This document shows, in pieces, positions 1 through 8,016 of a stretch of DNA of 17,202 nt. Within the stretch, counting starts at the first letter, position 1. Each line of letters starts with the position of its first letter. The notes below the pieces were generated by a model, which did no database searches, had not been told where the DNA came from, and saw only the letters and a program-made list of their open reading frames with translations. The translations under genes were made by a program, and so were the position numbers. Source of the stretch: Planctomycetaceae bacterium (GTDB lineage: Bacteria; Planctomycetota; Planctomycetia; Pirellulales; Lacipirellulaceae); the NCBI GenBank assembly GCA_002713555.1, contig PATG01000077.1, positions 2,260 to 19,461 of the forward strand. Direction: 5' to 3'.

Positions 1-161
1 CCTGAGGAACATCATTGTGCCATGCTATGGCCGTTTCGAGATCCTGGTAGCAAATCAAATAAAGAATGGGGGCAAATGTTTCTTGCTGCAGAAGGGGCGC
101 GGTTGAATCGATTTCTACGAGTGCGGGTTGAACACAAAATCCACCAGCCGGCATCCCGACC

Positions 162-413
162 ATGGCCCCCTTTACTGATTTTGCACATTTGAAGCAGGCT
201 TTCACAGAGGGCGAAAACTGGACTGTGGCCCGCCAGCGCATCGATTATTTGCTCCACCACAAGCAAATCGACGCGACCCAGGCTAAACAGTTTCGCGACT
301 CGGGCGCACTCGGGTCGCATCTCGAAATCCTGGAACCCAACGATGGTTACAAAGGATTCAATCAAACGGGAGTCAGCGATATCATCGCGGGCACCGATCC
401 TCGCAAATGGTAG
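162..413 (+). CDS. Small hypothetical protein, possibly the tail of a broken gene
   Basis: An 83-residue frame beginning at an ATG and ending with GTDPRKW. I do not recognise the family. The composition looks like real soluble protein: a helical stretch of charged residues (TVARQRIDYLLHHKQID) followed by a polar C-terminal part with GYKGFNQTGV. No ribosome binding site is evident before the ATG. The same frame is open upstream only to a TGA at 129-131, while another frame is open from base 1 to about 195; the two would join at an AAAA run at 137-140. This makes a frameshifted C-terminal remnant of a longer gene possible. The ending is vaguely reminiscent of C-terminal domains of large secreted or toxin-like proteins, but that is only an impression. 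A chance frame cannot be excluded. Confidence 0.35.
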   Translation: MAPFTDFAHLKQAFTEGENWTVARQRIDYLLHHKQIDATQAKQFRDSGALGSHLEILEPNDGYKGFNQTGVSDIIAGTDPRKW

Positions 414-495
414 GGCTAGCATTAGAGCCAGTAGCTCCGCGTAGTCAAACGCCTTGAACCAACCTATCTTTGCCGCTCAGTGGTACATGTAATTG

Positions 496-1107
496 TCAGC
501 TTTTTTTCGAGCCAACAGTCTCGCTCTCCACAAAGTAGTCATTGGATTTGGCGACTGGGTCGTCTGTACCCCAGTCGATTGACTTACGCAGTTTTTTGAG
601 CTGCGGGACATGCTTTGAACAGTGGATGTAAGCCTCTTCGACCGTGATGAGGACCCACGCCTCAACGAGTCGGTCGTCAGGCAATTTGCATTCCGCCAGA
701 CATTTGACAAGGTGCGGAGGCAGCTGGTTTCGTCGAGAGATTTGGGCTTCTCCATTCACATGCAGGCCGACTGTTGAGTTAAAGAAATCGACAAACAGCA
801 TTCCCACGTGAGGATTCTCAAGAATGTTCCCCAGGCTCGCGAATACACCATTTCCTCGAAACTCCGGGTATGCCAAAGTTGTTGAGTCAATGACGCGGAC
901 GAACCCTGGAGCTCCAAACCGTGGTGAACAGTCGCAGTTTCCTGACGCATCAGCAGTTGAAACGAAGAACATTTCCTGTCGCTCAATGAGGCCAATCATC
1001 CGTTCATTCAGCGAATTCAGCAGTTGGCGTTCATAGAATCGAGATGCACGGCCATACGATCCCATTTCTCGTTGAAGTTGACGCTCACCAGATTGTTCAG
1101 ATGCCAT
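496..1107 (-). CDS. Pyridoxamine 5'-phosphate oxidase-like flavin-binding protein
   Basis: A 203-residue soluble cytoplasmic protein of the PNPOx-like split-barrel family, which binds FMN or related flavins. The core fold runs from about residue 38 to 160: RQEMFFVSTAD opens the barrel, followed by FGAPGFVRV, LAYPEFRGNG, and the segment SLGNILENPHVGMLFVDF that is characteristic of the family. The C-terminal part has EAYIHCSKHVPQL, also typical. The first 35 residues (REMGSYGRASRFYERQLL) match the N-terminal extension of the subgroup annotated as pyridoxamine 5'-phosphate oxidase family proteins. True PdxH activity is unlikely to be assignable from this; the subgroup's substrates are mostly unknown. 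The gene begins with ATG, ends with TGA, and stands alone; there is no obvious ribosome binding site or promoter. Family assignment is firm, reaction unknown. Confidence 0.85.
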   Translation of the reverse strand: MASEQSGERQLQREMGSYGRASRFYERQLLNSLNERMIGLIERQEMFFVSTADASGNCDCSPRFGAPGFVRVIDSTTLAYPEFRGNGVFASLGNILENPHVGMLFVDFFNSTVGLHVNGEAQISRRNQLPPHLVKCLAECKLPDDRLVEAWVLITVEEAYIHCSKHVPQLKKLRKSIDWGTDDPVAKSNDYFVESETVGSKKS

Positions 1108-1686
1108 GTGTTTTGTGAAAGCTGTGGCCTAAGCTAAGTTACCCGCCACACAGCGTAGCAGGATTAAAAGTTGAGTATACCTCGCCATAGGCAAGATAGT
1201 CAAACAGTATCGGCAGTTCCGATAGCAACATCAATGCGGACCCTTCCAGAATAAAGGTGCAGAACGTCCAAGTTGACCTAGCCGCCATTGACACGAAAGT
1301 GTTTGAGCGGGATACGATGGTCGCGAAGCGAACATCTCGCGAGTTCGCCACGCTTTAACGGCTCCGGTATATCGAACTGTTCGAGTAAGCCGCTATCGCG
1401 TCGTGTAAATAAGAAGATAGCATTGTAGCAGAATTGATCCATTGCCAGCTAGCTGTAGAGTGCCTTGCAGCTGAATAATGCCGGCTATGCCTGTCCGACC
1501 AATACACCACGCCAACTCTACGACCTCGTTAAAGCAAGCAAACCAATATTGTGTAAAACAAGATGTTTCATTAGCTTTTGCGTTTGTAGAAGCCGTATCA
1601 GCTGCACCCGCGCAGGCTGATTCGAAACCCCAGCAGCACCATGGGTTCTCAGCCCTCAAGCTGCCTAGTGCAAGGATGCCACAAAG
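1108..1686. other. Intergenic stretch, no convincing gene
   Basis: This 579-base gap separates two divergently transcribed genes and must contain both promoters, but I see no strong -35/-10 pair for either. Short frames occur on both strands; none has a recognisable motif or a clear ribosome binding site. One plus-strand frame open at 1200-1358 (ending IDTKVFERDTMVAKRTSREFATL) reads like protein and might be a remnant of a decayed gene. No tRNA or terminator was recognised. Confidence 0.5.
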
Positions 1687-4600
1687 ATGCAAATCACTCA
1701 TCTCAGCCTCGCTGGACGAGGCGCCTGGCCCGACCTAGAGATTAAGGCGATCAATCCCCAACTCAACGTTTTTTATGGCCCACCTCGTACCGGAAAAAGT
1801 ACGATTGCCCAACTCGTCGGCCACCTGCTCTATGGCAAGCAGGGCAGTACCTGGCGGCAGCAATTTGCACAAACTATTCCACAAACGGCAGGTTCGCTTG
1901 AGGTCAATAGCTCTGCCGGCAACTATGTGCTACGCAGACATAGCGCGGCAGAAGATTCCCATTCCGCTGTCTGGCGTGCTGGTCACGACCAATCCGATCA
2001 GCTTACCATCGCGGCAAACGATGGATCCAGGGTGAATGATCAAACCGTTCGATCATTACTCTTTGGACTAAAACCTGCTGTTGCCATGCAACTCTTCGCC
2101 GTCGACTTTGCCGAACAGCCTCATATTGAGTCTTTGCTTAGCGAAAGTTTTGCTCGTGAATTTACATATCGAAATCCTGTCAATACCTCAAAAAAGACTC
2201 TTCCTATTTCCAATCGCACCTGCTGCAATAGCCCAAACACATCACCCGTCGAGGCCATCGACCACCTGCGTGTCGAGGAGTTGATCGGCCAACGTGATGA
2301 GATCGCCAAAAATCTAGAACATCATGTCGGAGTTTGTCGACGTGAAAGCGATGTGCTCGAAATCGAATTGCGCGACCTGAAACTATCTTTGGAAAACAAA
2401 AACGAGCAGGCCCATCAGATTCGCGCAAAACTCCGTGGTGTCGAAGTAGAGCTATCTGAATTGGATACACGATTGCGCTATCTGACTTTGCGTTCTCGCT
2501 CTCCAAACAAACGGAACACTCACAAAAGTGACCTCGTACCACATCAATTGGCCCAGCTCGATAAAGAAATCACCACCTGCCGTCGAACGCTTGCAGGCAT
2601 CCAGTCGCAAGTGAATGCGACGCGCACCAAGCTAGCCCAATCCAACCCGGACGGCACTGCTGATCGGGTGACATGCCTGGACGATAGCCGAACCGTACTG
2701 GGATCTGTTGAACAATTGCTCGATGAACTCGACAGCGAAGTTGCTCAATTAGCGAGTGCAAACGAACCGAGTCGATGTGTAGGCCACGATGCCCATGCGC
2801 GTCTCACACCCGTCACCAGAATACTCCGTGAACAGATCTACACACTCTGTGGCCAGCTTACCGAGCAGGAACGCATTTTCCGTTGCGGACAATTGAATAC
2901 AGAACTTCGCCAACTGGAACGATTACAGGGCAATATGGGAGAAAGGCTCGACCTGCTTCTCGCCAACCGCGAAACTTTCGTCCGCCAAGATCAGCAGGCA
3001 GGGACACCCGTGTTTGCCACACCACAAACGCCTGTACCTGATCACTGCTGCTGCGATCATCACGGTCCGTTTGTCAGTTCGTCCGATGTTCAAGCAATGG
3101 GCTCTACGACATCCGAAGGCGACATGCATGCAAGACGCGATGCGATTGAGCACAACCGAACGTTACTTCTCGATGAACTGAACGCACTCACACATGATAT
3201 CGAGCAAGCAGAAGGTCGTTGGAAAGAGTTGCAAAAGCAACGCATGCATCTGATGGGTGGTACTGTTTTTAAAAAACAACAAGACGAATTGGAACGTCTT
3301 GAAAAAATGATCGCAGGCATACTCCAACCCTCCCTACCCCAGGCAAGCCATTCGAAATCGGCATCCTGGCGTGCTTCAGACGTACTGGCGCAGCTTACCA
3401 ATGGCAATCTGGTTCAAATCAGACTCGAATGGCATCATCGCCGGGCTCTCGTCATCGACAAAGGTGGCCGGGCCCTCTCCACAGACAAACTGAGCAAGGC
3501 GCAACATGATCAGCTTTATCTGGCCTTAACACTCGCATTGGTAAACAGCTATGCCCAGCAAGGCATACAGCTTCCGCTCGTGTTGGACGAACCCTTTTTA
3601 CGCCAAGATGAGGGAGCTTCCCTGATCATGGCGGGCGTGCTCGAGGAGTTTGCACAAGCTGGCCATCAAGTGTTAGCATTCACAGAAGATCACCGTGTCC
3701 AGAATCGATTCACTGGCCTGGGTGCAGAGATTTTTGACTTGGTAGAACTACGACGCCACCAGCGAAGCCCGTCCGTTGCCACAACATTTGCAGATGCAAT
3801 CGCAACTGCAAATAATTCTCCGCTACCAACTTCTACCAAGACACGTGTTGTCCGTGAACCCTTGGATGGGAGTTCCACGCCAAACCTTCGTTTGGCAAAA
3901 ATCAGCGACAGCAATCCAGGAAATGAGCTATTTACCTTGTCGAAATTTTCTTCCTGGGACGAGTTTCCCATTCTGGGTAGGGAAACAGAAGCGTTATTTG
4001 AAATAGTCGGTATTCGTTCTGTCGGGGACCTTTTGGCTGCTGCCCCAGAAAAAGTTGCCCAGCAGATTTGCCAGCCTGATATCACCCAAAACACGGTTCG
4101 ACTCTGGCAGGTCCACATCGGTTTAATGTGCAATATCCCCAATCTAACCATCCATGACGCTCAACTTCTGGCAGCTGTTGGCGTCAAGACACCATCCGAT
4201 CTCTGCAATGCAAATCTTGGCCACCTTTTGCAGTCGATTGAAACATTTCTTAGCTCATCACGTGGCCAGCGATTTGCTTTGACACGTGAACGTATCCGTT
4301 GTCCAAAAGTCGATCGCTTACAACTGAACAACTGGCAAGATGGCGCTTTGCGGCATCGTAACCGATGGCTCAATTATTTAGAACGGGAGAACAAGGATAG
4401 CTCAATCGACTCTCAAGATGTGCAGCAACACCCGGCACCACGAGACAGACAACCTGATTCGAAAAAGCAACAATCGAAAAAACACTCACCTGAGCAAAAA
4501 CTGTTTTTTACGCTAAACTGCTCCAATGATGTCGAAGCGGCTCCTTCGATTGGCCCCAAGACGGCCGACCGTCTGGCCCAGGTGGGGATTCGTTCTGTAG

Positions 4601-4938
4601 CCGATCTTCTCAGCGCCAATCCCGAGTCGGTAGCCGAGGAACTGGACACAAACCACATTAATGCCAAAATGGTTGCCTCCTGGCAACAACAGGCCCGACT
4701 GGTTTGCCAGATTCCTCAATTGCCTGGCTACGGCGCGCAGCTATTGGTTGCCAGTGGTTTTACAGACCCCGAACAGTTAGCAAATACGTCCGTCGACGTA
4801 CTCGTGGGCAAAGTTCTTTCGATTTGTAAAACTAAGAAGGGCCAGCGGATCATGCGATCAGGCGATGCGCCAGAACGGGATAAGATTGCGAAGTGGATCG
4901 AATGTGCCGCACACCGACGCCCCTTAGAGGCTGCTTGA
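1687..4938 (+). CDS. SMC/YhaN-like AAA ATPase with two C-terminal DUF4332-like domains
   Basis: A 1083-residue protein with the split ABC-ATPase layout of Rad50/SbcC/YhaN proteins. The N-terminal half starts MQITHLSLAGRGAW and carries a Walker A motif, GPPRTGKST, at 31-39. A charged heptad-like coiled-coil region fills roughly 180-560 and is interrupted by a Cys/His cluster, HCCCDHH, at 453-459. The C-terminal ATPase half has a signature-like segment LSKAQHDQ at 602-609 and Walker B LPLVLDEP at 629-636; FTEDH at 665-669 is at the usual H-loop position. Two related domains follow, at about 751-905 and 941-1075. Each contains helix-hairpin-helix-like sequence (IGPKTADRLAQVGIRSVADLL in the second, a degenerate version in the first) and each resembles DUF4332. 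A basic, hydrophilic linker separates them. Start: ATG with AAGGA ten bases upstream. SMC-like ATPases usually act on DNA ends or chromosomes, often with a nuclease partner, but none is encoded here. A DNA-binding role for the C-terminal units is inference. Confidence 0.85.
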   Translation: MQITHLSLAGRGAWPDLEIKAINPQLNVFYGPPRTGKSTIAQLVGHLLYGKQGSTWRQQFAQTIPQTAGSLEVNSSAGNYVLRRHSAAEDSHSAVWRAGHDQSDQLTIAANDGSRVNDQTVRSLLFGLKPAVAMQLFAVDFAEQPHIESLLSESFAREFTYRNPVNTSKKTLPISNRTCCNSPNTSPVEAIDHLRVEELIGQRDEIAKNLEHHVGVCRRESDVLEIELRDLKLSLENKNEQAHQIRAKLRGVEVELSELDTRLRYLTLRSRSPNKRNTHKSDLVPHQLAQLDKEITTCRRTLAGIQSQVNATRTKLAQSNPDGTADRVTCLDDSRTVLGSVEQLLDELDSEVAQLASANEPSRCVGHDAHARLTPVTRILREQIYTLCGQLTEQERIFRCGQLNTELRQLERLQGNMGERLDLLLANRETFVRQDQQAGTPVFATPQTPVPDHCCCDHHGPFVSSSDVQAMGSTTSEGDMHARRDAIEHNRTLLLDELNALTHDIEQAEGRWKELQKQRMHLMGGTVFKKQQDELERLEKMIAGILQPSLPQASHSKSASWRASDVLAQLTNGNLVQIRLEWHHRRALVIDKGGRALSTDKLSKAQHDQLYLALTLALVNSYAQQGIQLPLVLDEPFLRQDEGASLIMAGVLEEFAQAGHQVLAFTEDHRVQNRFTGLGAEIFDLVELRRHQRSPSVATTFADAIATANNSPLPTSTKTRVVREPLDGSSTPNLRLAKISDSNPGNELFTLSKFSSWDEFPILGRETEALFEIVGIRSVGDLLAAAPEKVAQQICQPDITQNTVRLWQVHIGLMCNIPNLTIHDAQLLAAVGVKTPSDLCNANLGHLLQSIETFLSSSRGQRFALTRERIRCPKVDRLQLNNWQDGALRHRNRWLNYLERENKDSSIDSQDVQQHPAPRDRQPDSKKQQSKKHSPEQKLFFTLNCSNDVEAAPSIGPKTADRLAQVGIRSVADLLSANPESVAEELDTNHINAKMVASWQQQARLVCQIPQLPGYGAQLLVASGFTDPEQLANTSVDVLVGKVLSICKTKKGQRIMRSGDAPERDKIAKWIECAAHRRPLEAA

Positions 4939-6180
4939 TCTAACCCGCACGCTGCATCCGTTCCTGCTACGGGCCAGGATCTTGGGAAGCAAGATCCATG
5001 CAGCCAAGTACAGGATAGTGGTATTTGGCTCAGGAATAGTCGTAGCCGTTGCAACTAGGAGTGGACCTGAATACTCCTGCTGCCAACGAAGAAAATCAGC
5101 TCCATCCGTATCGCCGTCTTCATTTGTATCCCCCATGCTATTGACACCATAGCCAGCCTTCCATATCGCCAAATCGCTGCCATCCACGTCGTTATCACCA
5201 TCGAAGTCAGGCGGAAAAGTGGGGGTCACCGTGTCGTAACCTATGTCGCGCAGGAACGCCAGATCGAGTAAGGTAAGTTCCTTGCGAGTGCCAACCGTAA
5301 TATTGGAATCCATAAGCACTTCTTGTTCTTCTCCATCTGATATACGGATGCTCATCGTGTTATTCGCAATATGACCACCGGACACCAGATTGGCCCCACT
5401 GCCCGTCAAAGCCAGGACTTCTGCACCATTCCAAGTAGTTCCACTGGCAAGATCATTCCAGGATTCCGATGTGCCTAATCCAATGGCGTGAATAATTTCG
5501 TGAAGCGCAACCGAATAAAGATCGTTCGTTCCGGAGGCCACGGGCGTTTCGTGATTATAGTGCCAGTACGTACTTGCGTCATTGTCGAGAGATAAGCTTC
5601 CGCTATAAATCCCAAAGTCGATGGAGTAGTTATCCGTGTATCCGCTCCAATTCCAGACACCGCTTGCTGTACCTACATGGGGACCAGCACCTCGCGACAG
5701 TCCTTGTTCCGACAATGTTTCGGCATTATCTATGGCAATTGGCGATTGACTTGGAAAACCTGTAGCGCCTATTGACCATCCAAGGCTGCCAGGGCCACCC
5801 GCACCCAGAGTACTTCCTGGAAAACTGCGGGTCCCTACATAAAGTGAGATCGTATCCGCGGCAACCGTTGCCGTTTCAACTACCGCCGTAGAGCCAGTAC
5901 TTGGATCAGAATAGTTAAAGCCCCAATCAAACGTAGCGGTTGTCGAAAGGTAGGATCCCATATAGACATCGCTCGTTACTGCATTGAGCGAACACGTAAT
6001 CGCAGCACTAATATCTGCCGCTGCAGCATTGATTGCCGCTTTGGCTTGGGCATCTGTAGAGGAAGAAAAAAGAGTTCCCGAAGCAAAATTGACTTCCAGC
6101 GTGATCGCTGCGGCAGGCAACTTAATACTGGCACAGAACACACAGAAGATCGCACACGCCAGGGGTCGCATACAATGCAT
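4924..6180 (-). CDS. Secreted zincin-type metalloprotease with dockerin repeat and PEP-CTERM anchor
   Basis: A 418-residue exported protein. A signal peptide covers about residues 1-25 (MRPLACAIFCVFCASI, then AAA). The catalytic region resembles matrixin-like proteases: HEIIHAIG supplies His227, Glu228 and His231, and LMDSN with LTLLDLAFLRDIGYD at 289-316 looks like the Met-turn and following helix. The usual third histidine, 11 positions into HExxHxxGxxH, is Thr237 here. A dockerin type I-like pair of calcium loops follows: DFDGDNDVDGSDL at 325-337 and DTNEDGDTDGADF at 351-363. The end is a PEP-CTERM sorting signal: PEP at 383-385, a hydrophobic span at about 388-401, then basic residues. 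The protein is probably handled by an exosortase system and retained at the cell surface. Start choice: the first ATG has AGAGGG four bases upstream. TTGACA lies at 6239-6234 on this strand, with only a poor -10. The last 15 bases overlap the convergent ATPase gene. Confidence 0.85.
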   Translation of the reverse strand: MHCMRPLACAIFCVFCASIKLPAAAITLEVNFASGTLFSSSTDAQAKAAINAAAADISAAITCSLNAVTSDVYMGSYLSTTATFDWGFNYSDPSTGSTAVVETATVAADTISLYVGTRSFPGSTLGAGGPGSLGWSIGATGFPSQSPIAIDNAETLSEQGLSRGAGPHVGTASGVWNWSGYTDNYSIDFGIYSGSLSLDNDASTYWHYNHETPVASGTNDLYSVALHEIIHAIGLGTSESWNDLASGTTWNGAEVLALTGSGANLVSGGHIANNTMSIRISDGEEQEVLMDSNITVGTRKELTLLDLAFLRDIGYDTVTPTFPPDFDGDNDVDGSDLAIWKAGYGVNSMGDTNEDGDTDGADFLRWQQEYSGPLLVATATTIPEPNTTILYLAAWILLPKILARSRNGCSVRVRSSSL

Positions 6181-6369
6181 GGCACCCTCTTTCTATTGCT
6201 GAATCCTTGCATCAGGTTTCAGACTAATGCAGTGTCAATTGCCTACAATCTAACAAATGAAATCCTGTTCTCCAAGAACTGCATTCAATACCCGCTGATT
6301 CCCAGAGGTAAAAGGCTGGCAAATGCAGCTAAGAGGATGAAGTGTTGGCTTGGGACTCAGCGATTGTTA

Positions 6370-6399
6370 TTAAAAAGAACCAGCTCGGGAGTCACTCCC
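6370..6399 (-). terminator. Possible weak terminator of the efflux operon
   Basis: Just after the channel gene stops, the minus strand can form a five-pair stem GGGAG/CTCCC with a three-base loop (6387-6399), followed nine bases later by a T-rich run (6370-6379). The stem is short and the T-run is distant, so this is only a weak candidate for an intrinsic terminator. Confidence 0.3.
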
Positions 6400-6408
6400 T
6401 TCCAGTTT

Positions 6409-7980
6409 TTAGTTTATGCCAACTTCGAGAGCACTGGCTGGAACACTGGCAGGATTTCCCAAGGCTCGTTGCAACTCATACTGGGATCTGTTGTAATTTG
6501 CCACCGACATCGTGTAGGCCATGCGTGCCTCATCCAGGGCTGAAATCGACTGCAAAAGTTCGATAGGGAGCCCCTCACTGGCGCGAATCCTTTCATCATT
6601 GAGTTGGTAGCCTTCTTGAGCTGTCCTTATCCCTTCTTCGGCTAGCTTGATCTGCTGGCGATAGCTGGCAACATCAGCAGCTGCAGCCACAACCTCTGCG
6701 GCTATTTTGTCGCGTAGTATTTCGATGTCCAGGACACGTTCGTGCAACTCACCACGGCGTTGCCTCTGCAAAGCGACGTTACCCAGCCCCAGGTTTTCTA
6801 CTTCCCAAACGGCTATCAAATCAACGTCGCTGCGTCCAGCTGCCGAAACAAACTGAGTCGAAACCCCTCCCCCAAAAGCACCTCCACTGGCTCCCACTTG
6901 AACGCTAGGAATCCAAGCTCGATATTTTTCATTCTTCATCCGAAAGCATGCTGCTTCGCGACGGGCAATCACTTGTGCAATCTCGGGACGACCTTGCCAG
7001 GCCATGGCTACCAAAGCATCGCTTTCAATCTCAGCATCAATAAAGTCAATGGGCAACACATGCTCTTCGACGGGTGCCAGTTGTACCTGGGGTGGCAATC
7101 GCAACAATCTGGCCAGTTGGGTGCTGCGTAAAACGGTCATACGTTGGGCTTCGGCCACACGACGCTGCCTTTTCGAAAGATCCGTCCGAGCGCGATTGAC
7201 TTCGGTTTTTGAACTGTACCCTTCACGTTCATATTGCGTGACACGATCTACCATCTCCTGAGACAAATCCCGAGTAGAAATTGCATTGGCAAGCATGCCA
7301 TGTGCTTCGACCAGACTATGATAACTCAGGGCAATCTCAGCGAGCGAGTCATTGGTTGCCACACGTTCTGCTGCTCCGTGAGCAGCAACTTCCTGGCAAG
7401 ATGCGAGTGGGCCGAACCAAGCATCGGCTAGAGATAAATTTACGAAGAGTCGAGGCGGCCCCCCTGCGCCTGCAGCCAGTGGGGCTGCTCCCAATCCTAG
7501 TCCCCCTCCATAAAATAGTGAATTGCGTTCAGCCTCGATCACATTGCCAACGGTTTCTTGCAATCGACCATCGTGTTTGTTGTATCCCACACCCAATCGA
7601 AGAGAAGGAAGCCAAAGTGTTTTTGCCTTCAGATGTCTGGCTTGAGCCTGAAACAACCTGGTACGGGCAATACGAACCTGCAGGTTGTCGGCACCTGCCA
7701 AACCTAATGCATTGGCCAGGTCAATGGCATAAACGCCCTCTTGTATCGTGGGTGTAGTAGGTAAAGCTTCAGTCGTGTCTGACAGGGCGACCGATGGAGT
7801 CTGTAGAACCTCCGTTTCGTCTACAAAAGAAGCTTGCGTCACCTCGGGTATTTGCTCAGGCACCAAAAAAGGATCCTGTGTCTTAGTTACCTTGCTGCCC
7901 GTCGACAGGCAACCTGCCCAGAGCAATACGGACAGCATCGTCGCCAGCTGCCCTGCAAGTTGTGGTTGGGTGCACTTCAT
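6409..7980 (-). CDS. TolC-like outer-membrane efflux channel lipoprotein
   Basis: The 523-residue outer-membrane factor of a tripartite efflux pump. It would form the trimeric channel crossing the outer membrane and periplasm. A lipoprotein signal is visible: hydrophobic segment, then WAGC with Cys24 as likely lipid attachment site. After a low-complexity linker (about 30-80) come two outer-membrane-efflux-protein repeats: about 85-300 (with NDSLAEIALSYHSLVEAHG) and about 315-515 (with RPEIAQVIARREAA and SYRQQIKLAEEGIRTAQEGY). The paired long helices are typical of the family. I chose the ATG at 7978-7980 because AAGGAAGG sits five bases upstream; a TTG seven codons earlier keeps the frame open but has no such support. 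It is the third gene of the operon, 36 bases after the adaptor gene. Family assignment is firm; substrate unknown. Confidence 0.9.
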   Translation of the reverse strand: MKCTQPQLAGQLATMLSVLLWAGCLSTGSKVTKTQDPFLVPEQIPEVTQASFVDETEVLQTPSVALSDTTEALPTTPTIQEGVYAIDLANALGLAGADNLQVRIARTRLFQAQARHLKAKTLWLPSLRLGVGYNKHDGRLQETVGNVIEAERNSLFYGGGLGLGAAPLAAGAGGPPRLFVNLSLADAWFGPLASCQEVAAHGAAERVATNDSLAEIALSYHSLVEAHGMLANAISTRDLSQEMVDRVTQYEREGYSSKTEVNRARTDLSKRQRRVAEAQRMTVLRSTQLARLLRLPPQVQLAPVEEHVLPIDFIDAEIESDALVAMAWQGRPEIAQVIARREAACFRMKNEKYRAWIPSVQVGASGGAFGGGVSTQFVSAAGRSDVDLIAVWEVENLGLGNVALQRQRRGELHERVLDIEILRDKIAAEVVAAAADVASYRQQIKLAEEGIRTAQEGYQLNDERIRASEGLPIELLQSISALDEARMAYTMSVANYNRSQYELQRALGNPASVPASALEVGIN

Positions 7981-7985
7981 TCGAT

Positions 7986-7993
7986 CCTTCCTT
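7986..7993 (-). promoter_or_regulatory. Ribosome binding site of the efflux channel gene
   Basis: AAGGAAGG on the minus strand, five bases before the ATG at 7980. It decides the start of the channel gene in favour of ATG over the upstream in-frame TTG at 7999-8001. Confidence 0.7.
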
Positions 7994-8016
7994 GATCGCA
8001 ATTCATTGCGGCCAGA

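Noticed and set aside
12..422. 136-residue minus-strand frame
   Set aside because: It lies antisense to the small plus-strand frame, has many cysteines and scattered arginines with no recognisable motif, and looks like a shadow.
1139..1351. 70-residue minus-strand frame upstream of the flavin protein gene
   Set aside because: No ribosome binding site or motif was seen and the serine/threonine-rich composition looks random, so it is not called as a gene.
1200..1358. Plus-strand open stretch with protein-like sequence ending FERDTMVAKRTSREFATL
   Set aside because: It has no clear start codon or family and is only about 50 codons long; a decayed gene remnant is possible but unsupported.
1615..1645. 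Sequence resembling a tRNA T-loop and CCA end (GATTCGAAACCCC, then CAGCACCA)
   Set aside because: The flanking bases do not form the T-stem and no D-arm or anticodon arm lies upstream at the right distance.
1478..1738. 86-residue plus-strand frame overlapping the start of the ATPase gene
   Set aside because: It overlaps the ATPase coding region in another frame and shows no motif or start signal.
6742..7131. 129-residue plus-strand frame inside the efflux channel gene, and similar antisense frames in the pump gene (for example 10809-11225)
   Set aside because: They lie antisense to well-supported genes, lack start signals and have histidine- and cysteine-rich random composition.
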